This document shows, piece by piece, positions 36,577-45,472 of a stretch of 64,000 nt of DNA (position 1 is the first letter of the stretch; the number at the start of each line of letters is the position of its first letter). Both the position numbers and the translations under genes were made by a program. Source of the stretch: Bradyrhizobium sp. Arg816 (lineage in GTDB: Bacteria; Pseudomonadota; Alphaproteobacteria; Rhizobiales; Xanthobacteraceae); assembly GCF_029989365.1 (NCBI RefSeq), contig NZ_JAPRAQ010000002.1:310001-374000 (forward strand), read 5' to 3'. The notes beneath the pieces are model-generated. The model worked only from the letters and a program-made list of their open reading frames with translations, searched no databases and had not been told where the DNA came from.

Positions 36577-37563
36577 TCAGCCAAGGGCCGCCTCCGTCTG
36601 GTTATGCGGGGCCGCGCGGCCACGACCGGCTGGCAAACCACCAAGAAGACGCCGAAGCTGCGCAGCGGTGTCCTCCGCCGCGCTCAGCGGCAGCACGGGA
36701 ATGCCGAGCTCGCGCGTCCAGTCGAAGATGCCCTTCAGGCGGTCCCGAGTGAGCTGCGATACGCTCTTGCGGACACTGTCGCGGCCGACATCGAGCCTGA
36801 TCTGCAACTCGCCATCGGTCACGGTCATACTGGCTGACGGTGGCAGATCGCTTTGTAGGGGATCATGGACCATCGCAGCGACGACATCATTGTGCCGCGC
36901 CAGCGCGGCGACCATATCGCGCGTTGCAGCGTCCGCGCCGTCGAAATCGCTGATGATGATCACGGCGGCATCGTGCGGTGCCCGACGCCTTGCATGATCG
37001 AGCGCTGTGTTGAGCATCGTCGGCGCGGACACTAGACCGCGCCCGACGCCGAGCGCTTGGTTCTGCGTGACGACGGCCGCGAGGATCTGGAGCACGGTCG
37101 CCCTGCTACGACGCGCCCTCACCTCGATGAAGTCTCGATCGTTGAACACGACGGCGCCGACGCGATCGCCGACGCCTAGCACCCGCCACGCCCCGATCGC
37201 TGCGGCCTCGGCCGCCGTCACCGATTTCATCGCATGCCGGCTGCCGAAGAACATCGACAGGCGCTGGTCCACCACCAGGATCGTCTGCCTGTCGCGCTCC
37301 TCGTTGAACACCCGGATATGGGGCTTGCGCAGGCGCGCCGTCACCTTCCAGTCGATCGAGCGGACGTCGTCGCCGGGACGATAGTCCCTGATCTCCTCGA
37401 AGTTCAGGCCCCGGCCCCGCATGCGGGACGCAAAGCGGCCGGACAAAAGGCTATGCACGGGTTGGCGCGGAAGGAAGGAGACCTTGCGTCCGCGATGTTC
37501 GAGCGCGATCAATTCGTGAAGACCGACATAGACACCTGGCATATTGGCTGATGTCTCGGTCAT
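36577..37563 (-). CDS. DUF58 protein of MoxR cassette
   Basis: 328 aa from ATG 37563, 7 bp past the MoxR stop. The family signature is RGRGLNFEEIRDYRPGDDVRSIDWKVTARLRKPHIRVFNEERDRQ. A VWA-like fold follows with VVDQRLSMFFGS in the MIDAS place and IIISDFDGAD. There is no membrane segment, unlike longer DUF58 proteins, so it is likely cytosolic or peripheral and bridges MoxR to the membrane VWA proteins. Confidence 0.9.
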   Translation of the reverse strand: MTETSANMPGVYVGLHELIALEHRGRKVSFLPRQPVHSLLSGRFASRMRGRGLNFEEIRDYRPGDDVRSIDWKVTARLRKPHIRVFNEERDRQTILVVDQRLSMFFGSRHAMKSVTAAEAAAIGAWRVLGVGDRVGAVVFNDRDFIEVRARRSRATVLQILAAVVTQNQALGVGRGLVSAPTMLNTALDHARRRAPHDAAVIIISDFDGADAATRDMVAALARHNDVVAAMVHDPLQSDLPPSASMTVTDGELQIRLDVGRDSVRKSVSQLTRDRLKGIFDWTRELGIPVLPLSAAEDTAAQLRRLLGGLPAGRGRAAPHNQTEAALG

Positions 37564-37570
37564 GACGGCC

Positions 37571-38590
37571 TCAGGCTGCTGCAACCAGCTCGGTCATCTT
37601 GTCGATCACCTGATCGGGCGTAACGCCCTGCGAAACTGCCTCGTAGCTGAGGATGATCCGGTGGCGCAGGCAGTCGTGGATCACCGCGCGCACGTGGTCG
37701 GGCGTCACGAAATCGTATTCATCGAGCCAGGCGCGAGTTCGCGCGCAACGATCGAGCGCCAGGCTGCCGCGCGGGCTGGCGCCGACCTGGATCCATTTGC
37801 TCAGCGGTTCGCCATAGCGCCCGGGAAAGCGCGTCGCGTAGATCGCGTCGACAATGTACTTCTGAACGAGGTCCGAGACGAAGATGCCGTCGATCTCACC
37901 ACGTGCGTCCAGGATCGCCTGTTGCGGGATCGGCGGCGGCACCGAGTTGTGGTCGTTCGGTGCTTGCGCGTTCTCGGCGCGATTGAGCCGGATGATCTCG
38001 CCTTCGGATGCCTCGTCGGGATAGGTGATGACGACATGCATCAGGAAACGGTCGAGCTGCGCTTCGGGAAGCGAATAGGTGCCTTCCTGCTCGATCGGGT
38101 TCTCGGTCGCGAGCACCATGAACAGGTCCGGCATCTTGTAGGTCTTGCCGGCAACCGTGACCTGGCGCTCCTCCATGGCCTCTAGCAGCGCGGACTGCAC
38201 CTTCGCCGGAGCGCGGTTGATCTCGTCAGCCAGCACAAGGTTGGCGAAGATCGGTCCCTTCTGGAACTGAAACTGGCCGCCCTTGTCGGTCTGGACGTAG
38301 ATCTCGGCGCCAGTCACGTCCGACGGCAGTAGGTCGGGCGTGAACTGCACGCGCGACAGATCGGCGGCGAGGTTCTTCGCCAGCGTCTTGACCGCGCGGG
38401 TCTTGGCCAGCCCCGGGAGACTCTCAATGAGCAGATTACCGTTGGCCAGGAGGCCAATCAGCATGCTCTCGACCAGATGATCCTGCCCCAGTACGGACTT
38501 TCCGATCCGTGACTTCAGTTCCAACACGGCGTCGCGGGCGGGCGAGCTCTTGGAGGATTTTGGCTCTGTCACAGCTTTCAACTGGTTCAT
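37571..38590 (-). CDS. MoxR-family AAA+ ATPase
   Basis: 339 aa. Walker A E-S-L-P-G-L-A-K-T (56-64), Walker B LVLADEINRAPAKVQSALLEAMEE and sensor ATENPIEQEGTYSLPEAQLDRFLM are classic for MoxR. The lid domain ends the protein. MoxR ATPases with VWA partners act as chaperones that mature or insert metal cofactors into periplasmic or membrane enzymes. Here it heads the cassette MoxR-DUF58-DUF4381-BatA-BatBC-BatD and lies between two sulfatase genes. Confidence 0.95.
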   Translation of the reverse strand: MNQLKAVTEPKSSKSSPARDAVLELKSRIGKSVLGQDHLVESMLIGLLANGNLLIESLPGLAKTRAVKTLAKNLAADLSRVQFTPDLLPSDVTGAEIYVQTDKGGQFQFQKGPIFANLVLADEINRAPAKVQSALLEAMEERQVTVAGKTYKMPDLFMVLATENPIEQEGTYSLPEAQLDRFLMHVVITYPDEASEGEIIRLNRAENAQAPNDHNSVPPPIPQQAILDARGEIDGIFVSDLVQKYIVDAIYATRFPGRYGEPLSKWIQVGASPRGSLALDRCARTRAWLDEYDFVTPDHVRAVIHDCLRHRIILSYEAVSQGVTPDQVIDKMTELVAAA

Positions 38591-38663
38591 GCGAAGATCG
38601 GCGTTGCTGTCGATAAGAAGGAGCCCTGCCGCCTGACTCAGCGGGGCTCATGTGCTTGTCGCG

Positions 38664-40301
38664 CTATTTCGGTGCCGTCTTGTCGAGCGTTTTCATCAGC
38701 CCCTCGACCATCTGGTCGATGCTGAAGCTCGCGGAGCGCTGGCTCGGCGGATAGTCCTTGAAGGTCTGGAGAAACGGCGCCACCCGCCAGGTACCGTACT
38801 GGATCAGATAAGCATTCTTGGCGAGCCAGTCGTAGTACTGGTCGGAGACCACGTCGGCCCGCTCGAACGGGTCCATCCGCAGGTTGAAGACCTTCGGCGC
38901 CCGCAGACAGGTGAACGGATTGGCCCAGACTTCGAATCCGCCGGGCTTGCGCTGCTCGCAGAACACGATCTTGAAGTCGCCGTAGCGATAGGCAACGACT
39001 TCGCCATCATCATTGAGATAGTAGAAATCGTTGCGAGCCGACTTGCCCTGCCCCGTCAGTAGCGGCAATTGGTTGTATCCATCGAGATGCACCTTGGCGG
39101 ACTTGCCATTGAGGCTCGTTCCCTTCAGCAGCCGGTCCTTGATGTCGGTATCGCCGGCTGCAGCCAGCAGGGTCGGGAACCAATCAAGACCCGACATCAT
39201 CTCGTTGGAGACGTCGCCGGCCTTGATGCGGCCGGGCCAACGAACCATGGCCGGCACACGGAATGCGCCTTCCCAGTTGGTGTCCTTTTCGCTGCGGAAC
39301 GGTGTCGTTGCGGCATCCGGCCAAGACCATTGGTTCGGGCCGTTGTCGGTGGTGTAGACGACAATCGTATTGTTGGCGATGCCGAGCTCGTCGAGCGTCT
39401 TCAAGAGCTTGCCGACATCCCCGTCATGCTCGATCATGCCGTCCGCATAATCGTTGCCAGGCATGCCGCTCTGTCCCTGCATGGACGCACGCACATGGGT
39501 GAAGGCGTGCATGCGGGTCGTGTTCATCCAGGTGAAGAACGGCTTATTCGCCCTCGCCTGCCGCTGCATGAAGTCAATCGCGGCCGCCGTCGTCTCGTCG
39601 TCGACCGTCTCCATCCGCTTTCTATTGAGCGGACCGGTGTCCTCGATCTTCCCGTCGGCGGATGCCTTGAGCACGCCGCGCGGGCTGTTGCTCTTGGTGA
39701 ACGTGGTATCGTTCTTGGGATAATACGGGCGCTCCGGCTCCTCCTCGGCATTGAGGTGGTAGAGGTTGCCGAAGAACTCGTCAAAGCCGTGCTTGGTGGG
39801 GAGATACTCGTCCCGATCGCCGAGATGGTTCTTGCCGAATTGACCGGTCGCGTAGCCGAGCGGCTTGAGCGCCTGCGCGATGGTCACGTCGCGATCTTGC
39901 AAGCCAACTGGCGCGCCGGGGATACCGACCTTGCATAAGCCAGTGCGCAAGCAGACCTGTCCGGTGATGAACGTGGAGCGGCCGGCCGTGCAACTGTTCT
40001 CCGCATAGTAGTCGGTGAACATCATCCCTTCATTAGCGATACGATCAATGTTCGGCGTCTTGTAACCCACGACCCCGCGCGTATAGGCGCTGATGTTGGA
40101 CTGGCCGATGTCGTCACCAAAGATGACGAGGATGTTGGGCTTTGCCGTACTGGGCTGCTGAGCAACTGCGGGCGATCTGACAAGGGGGGACAGGCTCGTC
40201 GCGATCAGGGCCGCTGCGAACAGACCACGAAGCAGCGGTCTCCGACCGCTGTCGATCGGATTTGCTTTGGCGTCGGCCTTGTCTTTGACGTCGTGGCTCA
40301 T
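38664..40301 (-). CDS. Arylsulfatase, formylglycine (Cys) type, paralogue 2
   Basis: 545 aa from ATG 40301; a longer open frame upstream overlaps the maturase gene and is not used. Tat-like head GRRPLLRGLFAAALIATSL. Core motifs are FGDDIGQSNISAYTRG with the metal Asp pair, the modified Cys104 in SCTAGRST, GKNHLGDRDEYLPTKHGFDEFF, and YTTDNGPNQ. It is directly downstream (29 bp) of the formylglycine-generating enzyme gene, so enzyme and maturase are made together. The C-terminal region (about 430-545) differs most from paralogue 1 (30430). Confidence 0.92.
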   Translation of the reverse strand: MSHDVKDKADAKANPIDSGRRPLLRGLFAAALIATSLSPLVRSPAVAQQPSTAKPNILVIFGDDIGQSNISAYTRGVVGYKTPNIDRIANEGMMFTDYYAENSCTAGRSTFITGQVCLRTGLCKVGIPGAPVGLQDRDVTIAQALKPLGYATGQFGKNHLGDRDEYLPTKHGFDEFFGNLYHLNAEEEPERPYYPKNDTTFTKSNSPRGVLKASADGKIEDTGPLNRKRMETVDDETTAAAIDFMQRQARANKPFFTWMNTTRMHAFTHVRASMQGQSGMPGNDYADGMIEHDGDVGKLLKTLDELGIANNTIVVYTTDNGPNQWSWPDAATTPFRSEKDTNWEGAFRVPAMVRWPGRIKAGDVSNEMMSGLDWFPTLLAAAGDTDIKDRLLKGTSLNGKSAKVHLDGYNQLPLLTGQGKSARNDFYYLNDDGEVVAYRYGDFKIVFCEQRKPGGFEVWANPFTCLRAPKVFNLRMDPFERADVVSDQYYDWLAKNAYLIQYGTWRVAPFLQTFKDYPPSQRSASFSIDQMVEGLMKTLDKTAPK

Positions 40302-40330
40302 GTGACATTCCCTACGTGGCCGAAGGCCCT

Positions 40331-41320
40331 TTACGATAGTGGAGACTCGGGTGACCGCACCACGCACCTGAATCCGACATGGCTGGTCGAGGTGTCGATC
40401 GGCTCGGCGTGGCGCGCGGCTGGGCGGTAGCGGCGGCAGTAGTTCGGCGCACAGAGATGCGAGCCACCCTTCAAGACTTTGCGCGGGATGCGGATGTCGG
40501 GTTGACATGGATCAAAGCTCGCCTCCTCGCGGCCGCCGCGCGGATTTCTGGGAATGCAGCAAGGCTTCGCAGCCTCGGCGGCGTGCCGCGCCGACCACCA
40601 GTCCGAGGTCCACTCCCAGACATTGCCGATCATGTCGTGGAGGCCGTAGCCGTTCGGCGGGAAGGCCATCACCGGCGAAGTACGCTCGAACCCATCCTCG
40701 CCGAGATTCTGGACGGGGAAATTGCCCTGCCAGATGTTGGCCATGTGCTTGCCGCCGGGCATCAGCGCATCGCCCCAGGCGAACTCCTCGCCGTCGAGGC
40801 CGCCGCGCGCGGCGAACTCCCATTCCGCTTCCGTCGGCAGCTCCTTGCCGGCCCAGCGGGCATAGGCTGCGGCATCGCTATAGGAGACGTGCACGACCGG
40901 ATGGTCGTCGAGGCCCTTGATGTTGCTGCCGGGGCCGTAAGGATGACGCCAGTTGGCGCCGCGCATGAAGGACCACCATTGGCTCCAGTCGGTGAGGTCG
41001 GTGATGCGCGGCAGCGGCGAGAACACCAGCGAGCCTGCGTAGAGCATCTCCTTCAGCGCGCCAGGATAGTCCTTGGGGTCGGGAACGATCTGCGCCTCGG
41101 TGACGTGGCCGGTCGCGTTGACGAATTGCTTGAACTGCCGGTTGGTGACGGAGGTGCGGTCGATCCAGAAACCGTCGACGGAGACGCGGTGGCTCGGCGC
41201 CTCCTCGGGATAATGATGGTCGGATCCCATACGGAAGGTCCCGCCGGGAATGAAGACCATCTCGCCGGTCTTCACGTCGTCCGGCAACCACTCGCAGTGA
41301 TCCGTATCCGCCCGCAGCAT
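40331..41320 (-). CDS. Formylglycine-generating enzyme (sulfatase maturase, SUMF1 type)
   Basis: 329 aa from ATG 41320 with GGAG eight bases ahead. The FGE-sulfatase fold starts EMVFIPGGTFRMGSDHHYPEEAPSHRV, continues with YARWAGKELPTEAEWEFAARGG and NVWEWTSDWW, and ends with the copper-binding active-site cysteines Cys290 and Cys295 in SHLCAPNYCRRYRPAAR. It oxidises the sulfatase-motif Cys to formylglycine in the cytosol before export; no signal peptide is present. It is the first gene of the long minus-strand array and the natural activator of both sulfatases here. Confidence 0.95.
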   Translation of the reverse strand: MLRADTDHCEWLPDDVKTGEMVFIPGGTFRMGSDHHYPEEAPSHRVSVDGFWIDRTSVTNRQFKQFVNATGHVTEAQIVPDPKDYPGALKEMLYAGSLVFSPLPRITDLTDWSQWWSFMRGANWRHPYGPGSNIKGLDDHPVVHVSYSDAAAYARWAGKELPTEAEWEFAARGGLDGEEFAWGDALMPGGKHMANIWQGNFPVQNLGEDGFERTSPVMAFPPNGYGLHDMIGNVWEWTSDWWSARHAAEAAKPCCIPRNPRGGREEASFDPCQPDIRIPRKVLKGGSHLCAPNYCRRYRPAARHAEPIDTSTSHVGFRCVVRSPESPLS

Positions 41321-41831
41321 CGTGGAAACTCCGATACGAGTATTCCACCCGATACTATGGCGCGGATTTCAGCAGGCGTCGACGAGAGCACATTGCCCGG
41401 CATTCTGGACGCATTGTCTGGTCCCCTCTTCTTGGCGCCGAGGGTGCGAGATGGGTGTCGTAGACTTGCGTCAGCATCTCTCCCTCTTTTGCGTACACCG
41501 TTCGAGCGAGCGGCAATAACATACCGCCTGACCCACCCCGCAGGTTCGCAGAGCTGTTGTCACCGATATCGCCTAGGTTGAAAATGGTATCCGAAGATTG
41601 GATGCCCGTGATGTGCAGTTTGTGCCAGTACGTCCTGCCGATCGGTGAGGCTTAACGACACATGTCGCAAATTCCTCAATCCACAGCGTCATGTGGCGCA
41701 CAGCTCGCGTCAAATTCTGCGATAATTTACCTCAAAGCGCGAACTCGGACTGTCGTACCCACTTCGCGTTGTAGTGGTGTTTCGCTGCCACCTGCCGCAG
41801 AATTGTCGCGCTTGCGTAACAGGGTGGAGCC
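41321..41831. promoter_or_regulatory. Divergent intergenic region between sulfatase locus and araC-type regulator
   Basis: 511 bp separate the start of the maturase gene (minus) from the AraC-family gene (plus). It is less GC-rich than its surroundings around 41560-41740 and should hold both promoters and the AraC operator. CGATAC occurs twice (about 41332 and 41349) close to the maturase start; I could not define a full operator by eye. Confidence 0.55.
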
Positions 41832-42824
41832 ATGGGCCAATTCCTTCTGGTTGATTCGCGTAAGCTCGACGGCTTCGAAGGTCTTCACCAGGCCGTTCAC
41901 GGCTCGCACGTCGATGTCATGCAGCTGGGGCGCGGGCGATTGCGCGGATCGCTGTCCCATGTCGGCATCGGCGATTTCTCGCTCAGCATCGGCACCTTCA
42001 GCGTCGGCATGCGTACGCAGCGTGTCTCCAGCGACGACAAGCTGATCATCGGGATGCTGCTCGCGGCCGAAGAGCGTGTCACCCACTGGTCTTTCGACAT
42101 GCGCCTCAACGACGTGCTCGTGATTCCGCCGCTGCTCGAGCATGACGGAATCTTTCACGGTGCATCCGCTTACGCCGCCATGCGCTTCGACATCAACGAG
42201 GTCGCATCGCTGTTCGGCGACGAAGCGAGGCTGAGCAATCCCGACACCTGGCGCAGGCGCGACCATTTCCGGGCGGCCCCCGATAGCGGAGCGATCGCCG
42301 CACATCGTCTGGTCCGGATCATGTCACATCTGCGCACCTACCGGAGCGGCCTGACGCCCTCGACCGCCGATTTCTGGAAGCGATCGATCGTCGAATGCAT
42401 GGCGGCCAACGTGATGTCGTCGCTACCGCCCGACGACACCGGCTGGCTGCCTTCGGCAAGGCGGCTGATCCGCCGGGTCGAGGAGTATCTCGACGAGGCC
42501 GGCACGCGCCCGGTGCATGTCTCGGAGATCTGCGCCGCTCTCGGGGTGTCGCGCCGCACCCTCCATCGCGCGTTCCAGGAGGTGTTCGGCTTGGGCCCGG
42601 TCAGCTTCCTCAGGCACAAGCGGCTGTGTGCGGTTCATTCCATTCTGCATGAGAGCGTTCCGGGCTCGACGACCGTGGCCGCTGTCGCCATGCAGCAGGG
42701 CTTCTACGAGCTCGGGCGGTTCTCGCAGTATTACCATGCGATGTTCGGGGAACGTCCGTCGCAGACCCTGGGAGGACGAACTGTCCCTCGCCTGAGGGTT
42801 CAACCCTCTGAGCATGAATTATAG
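41832..42824 (+). CDS. AraC-family transcriptional regulator
   Basis: 330 aa. The N-terminal part (about 1-210) is a beta-rich sensor region without recognisable family. The C-terminal AraC DNA-binding domain (about 225-325) has two helix-turn-helix units: VSEICAALGVSRRTLHRAFQEVFG and the second unit ending AMQQGFYELGRFSQYYHAMFGERPSQTL, the standard AraC signature with P-S-Q-T-L. It is divergent from the sulfatase locus across 511 bp and is the obvious candidate regulator of that locus, which is inference from position. Confidence 0.92.
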   Translation: MGQFLLVDSRKLDGFEGLHQAVHGSHVDVMQLGRGRLRGSLSHVGIGDFSLSIGTFSVGMRTQRVSSDDKLIIGMLLAAEERVTHWSFDMRLNDVLVIPPLLEHDGIFHGASAYAAMRFDINEVASLFGDEARLSNPDTWRRRDHFRAAPDSGAIAAHRLVRIMSHLRTYRSGLTPSTADFWKRSIVECMAANVMSSLPPDDTGWLPSARRLIRRVEEYLDEAGTRPVHVSEICAALGVSRRTLHRAFQEVFGLGPVSFLRHKRLCAVHSILHESVPGSTTVAAVAMQQGFYELGRFSQYYHAMFGERPSQTLGGRTVPRLRVQPSEHEL

Positions 42825-42965
42825 GCGCCTGGTTCGGTTGTGCTGGGGGACGGCTATGGTCCGACCGATTCCCTCTCCACCGGCCGACTGCACAGCCGTG
42901 CACCGGCGGCCGCGGGCCGTGTTGCGTAATTGCAACGCAGGTAAGGCTTTGAATTTGCTGGATTT

Positions 42966-43040
42966 TGGCTCCCCGGGCTGGATTCGAACCAGCGACCATC
43001 CGATTAACAGTCGGATGCTCTACCGCTGAGCTACCGAGGA
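42966..43040 (-). tRNA. tRNA-Asn (anticodon GTT)
   Basis: The minus strand reads TCCTCGG-TAGCTCAGCGGTAGAGC, then anticodon loop CTGTTAA with anticodon GTT, and GGTTCGAATCC in the T arm. The acceptor stem TCCTCGG/CCGGGGA pairs with one G-T wobble, and CCA is encoded (42966-42968). Cloverleaf is complete, 75 nt. Confidence 0.96.
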
Positions 43041-43172
43041 AAGGGCGAACCAGTCGTTCGCGCGCGGCTGCGTATAACAAAGCCGCTTGCGCTTGCAAAG
43101 GACGAATTCGCGATCTTGCACAATGCGCCGAGGAAGGGCCGCCGCCCCTCCCCGGGCTCACGTCAGGTCAAA

Positions 43173-43541
43173 CTATTCGGCGACGAAGGACGTGGTCTTG
43201 GTTCCGGAGTCGTAGCGCAGCCGAAGCGCGGTGAACTTGCAGAGGTTGACGTTCTTCCACAGGACGGACTCGTCATAGTTCTGCCAGTCGACGCGGATGT
43301 TCCAGACACATCCCTCGTCGTCCTCCTCGAACTCGACATAGGTGCTCGCCTGGTTCTGCAAAACCTTGTCGAGCTCGTTCTCCCATTCGTCCAGGCCGTC
43401 GTCCGGTGCGTTGAAGCCCAGGAATTTGATGGCATAGCCGGTCTCGTTGACGACGGTGACGTTGCGGGCGTCAGCCGCGAACGACGGCGTAGCGGCGATC
43501 GCAAGACCGATCGCGATCAGTCCGGACAGAAAATACTTCAT
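43173..43541 (-). CDS. Small exported protein of unknown function (122 aa)
   Basis: ATG 43541 has GGGGGA ahead. Signal peptide (FLSGLIAIGLAIAATPSFA) followed by an approximately 100-residue domain: ARNVTVVNETGYAIKFLGFNAPDD, EWENELDKVLQNQ and a C-terminal VNLCKFTALRLRYDS strand. Two cysteines may pair. The mature part is acidic and resembles the small beta-sandwich proteins of this genus with the NVTVVNETGY start; function unknown. The frame is open upstream to 43706 without signal features. Confidence 0.75.
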   Translation of the reverse strand: MKYFLSGLIAIGLAIAATPSFAADARNVTVVNETGYAIKFLGFNAPDDGLDEWENELDKVLQNQASTYVEFEEDDEGCVWNIRVDWQNYDESVLWKNVNLCKFTALRLRYDSGTKTTSFVAE

Positions 43542-43754
43542 GTGAAATTCCCCCGATCGAAACAGGCTCCGGTGCCTGACGTCGATCCGCGCAGGCGCCG
43601 CGGCAACAAATGGCGTTACCTCAAGAGATTCGTCCGGAGCGCGATCGAACGGCTCAACACGCGATCGATGCGCACTCCGGCTCGTTGCGCGACGCGAGAC
43701 GCGCAACGAGCCAGTTCTTATCGCTTCGAATTCTCCGCAGCAATGAACCGGCGT

Positions 43755-45449
43755 TCATAGATCGGCGGTGTTTGTTTTCTCCGGCGCGGGCGCCGGCACT
43801 GCGGCGCCGTTGCTCTTTCCCGTCACGGCGCCGACCAGCGCTTTCACGGGATCCTCACCCGGCGCAAACCCGCTCTGGCGCAGGATCTCGTCGATCATCG
43901 GACGCAGCGCGTGCACCTTGAGGAGCTCGCCCGCAAGCCCTTCGCCGAAGCCGACATTGCCGCCGCCGGTGCCATTGCCGCCGAACGCGCCGCCAGTGTG
44001 CAGGATGCGGACGTCCTTGAGATTTCCGATCGGCCTGACCATCTCGGCCAGCGCCGAGGGCATGGTCTCGATCCGCTTCTTGGCGAGCTCGAAGTCGATG
44101 ACATTGGCGCCGAGCTTGTTCTGCGCCTCGTTCTTGAGCGTGATGATCGCGGCTTCGGCCTCACCGATATTCCTGACGCCGACAGCCTTGATCTTGTTGG
44201 ACTCGGCTTCCGCGGTGGCCAGCGTCTTGACGGCCTCGGCGCGATCGAGCGAGGCCTTCTTTTCGGCTTCGGCCGCGACGATCAGCTCGGTCGATTTGCG
44301 CTCGGCCTCGGTGCGCGCGGCGAGCACCTGGGTGAGACGGGCACGGTCGGCGACCTCGACCGCGCGGGCGGTCACGACCTTTTCCTCCGCGGAGACGGCG
44401 AGCGCCTCGGCGGTCTTGGCGTCGGCAACGGCTTCCGAGGTCTGTTTGCTCTTGGCCGCGATCTGGATCTCGTTCTCCTGCGTGGCGATCTGGATTTCGC
44501 GCTGCGCGTCGGTCTTGCGTTTGTTGATGGCGAGATCCGACTCGATGACCGCGGTTTCCTTGACCTGCTTGGCGCCGGCCTCCTTCTCGGCAACGGCGCG
44601 GTCGGTATCGATGCGGGCGTTCTCCTCGGTCAGACGCGCGGTCTGGGTTGCGGTCGCGACCTCGGCGCGGGTGCTCGCGGTCTTGTTGGCGATGTCGCGC
44701 TCCTGGGAGAGCTCGGCCTCCTTCTTGGTGCGCTCGATGGTCAGGGTCTGCTGCCGCGCCTCGAGATCCTTTTGCGCAATCGCCACCTCGTTGTCGCGCA
44801 CGATCGAGTTGCGGTCGCGCCGGCGCGTCTCGGTGACGGTCTTGAGCTGGGTCAAACCTTCGGCGTCAAAGAAGTTCTCCGGGTTGAAGAATTTGACGTC
44901 GGTCTGGTCGAGCTTGGTCAGCGACACCGATTCAAGCTCGAGACCGTTGGATTTGACGTCCGATTCCACGGTCGCCTGCACATGCTTGACGAAGTCGCTG
45001 CGCTTCTCCTGCAACTCCAGGATGGACATGGTGGCCGCCACCGAACGCAGGCCGTCGACGAATTTTGCCTCGACCTGGTTACGCAGGGCTTCGGCGTCAT
45101 TGGTCAGCGCACCCAGCGTCTGGCTCGCGAGCGCGATGCTCTCGTCGTCAGGACGGACGCGCACGTAGAACTCGGCGACGATGTCGACGCGCAGGCGGTC
45201 CTTGGTGATCAGGGACTCCCGCTCCTTGCGCTCGACGGTGAGCCGCAGCGTCTTCAGATTGACGCTGGCGTAGGAGTGGAAGATCGGCAGGATCATGGCG
45301 CCGCCGTCGAGCACGACCTTCTTGCCGCCGAGGCCGGTGCGCACGAAGGCCTCGTCGCGGGTGGCGCGCTTGTAGAGAATAGTAAAGACGATCCCGAGGA
45401 CGACGATCAGCGCGACGCCGATCATGGCCGGGACTGCGATGTCGAACAT
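43755..45449 (-). CDS. Flotillin-family membrane scaffold (YqiK type)
   Basis: 564 aa. One N-terminal membrane helix (AVPAMIGVALIVVLGIVFTILY), an SPFH/band-7 domain (about 30-200; RTGLGGKKVVLDGGAMILPIFHSY), a long Ala/Glu/Lys coiled coil (about 220-450) with repeated EAE/AEAE heptads typical of flotillins, and a glycine-rich tail (GGAFGGNGTGGGNVGFG). Flotillins form inner-membrane microdomains. It is the last gene of an operon with YqiJ and a PspA-like protein, like E. coli yqiJ-yqiK. Confidence 0.92.
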   Translation of the reverse strand: MFDIAVPAMIGVALIVVLGIVFTILYKRATRDEAFVRTGLGGKKVVLDGGAMILPIFHSYASVNLKTLRLTVERKERESLITKDRLRVDIVAEFYVRVRPDDESIALASQTLGALTNDAEALRNQVEAKFVDGLRSVAATMSILELQEKRSDFVKHVQATVESDVKSNGLELESVSLTKLDQTDVKFFNPENFFDAEGLTQLKTVTETRRRDRNSIVRDNEVAIAQKDLEARQQTLTIERTKKEAELSQERDIANKTASTRAEVATATQTARLTEENARIDTDRAVAEKEAGAKQVKETAVIESDLAINKRKTDAQREIQIATQENEIQIAAKSKQTSEAVADAKTAEALAVSAEEKVVTARAVEVADRARLTQVLAARTEAERKSTELIVAAEAEKKASLDRAEAVKTLATAEAESNKIKAVGVRNIGEAEAAIITLKNEAQNKLGANVIDFELAKKRIETMPSALAEMVRPIGNLKDVRILHTGGAFGGNGTGGGNVGFGEGLAGELLKVHALRPMIDEILRQSGFAPGEDPVKALVGAVTGKSNGAAVPAPAPEKTNTADL

Positions 45450-45472
45450 GACTTTCTCCGATAAATGATTTG

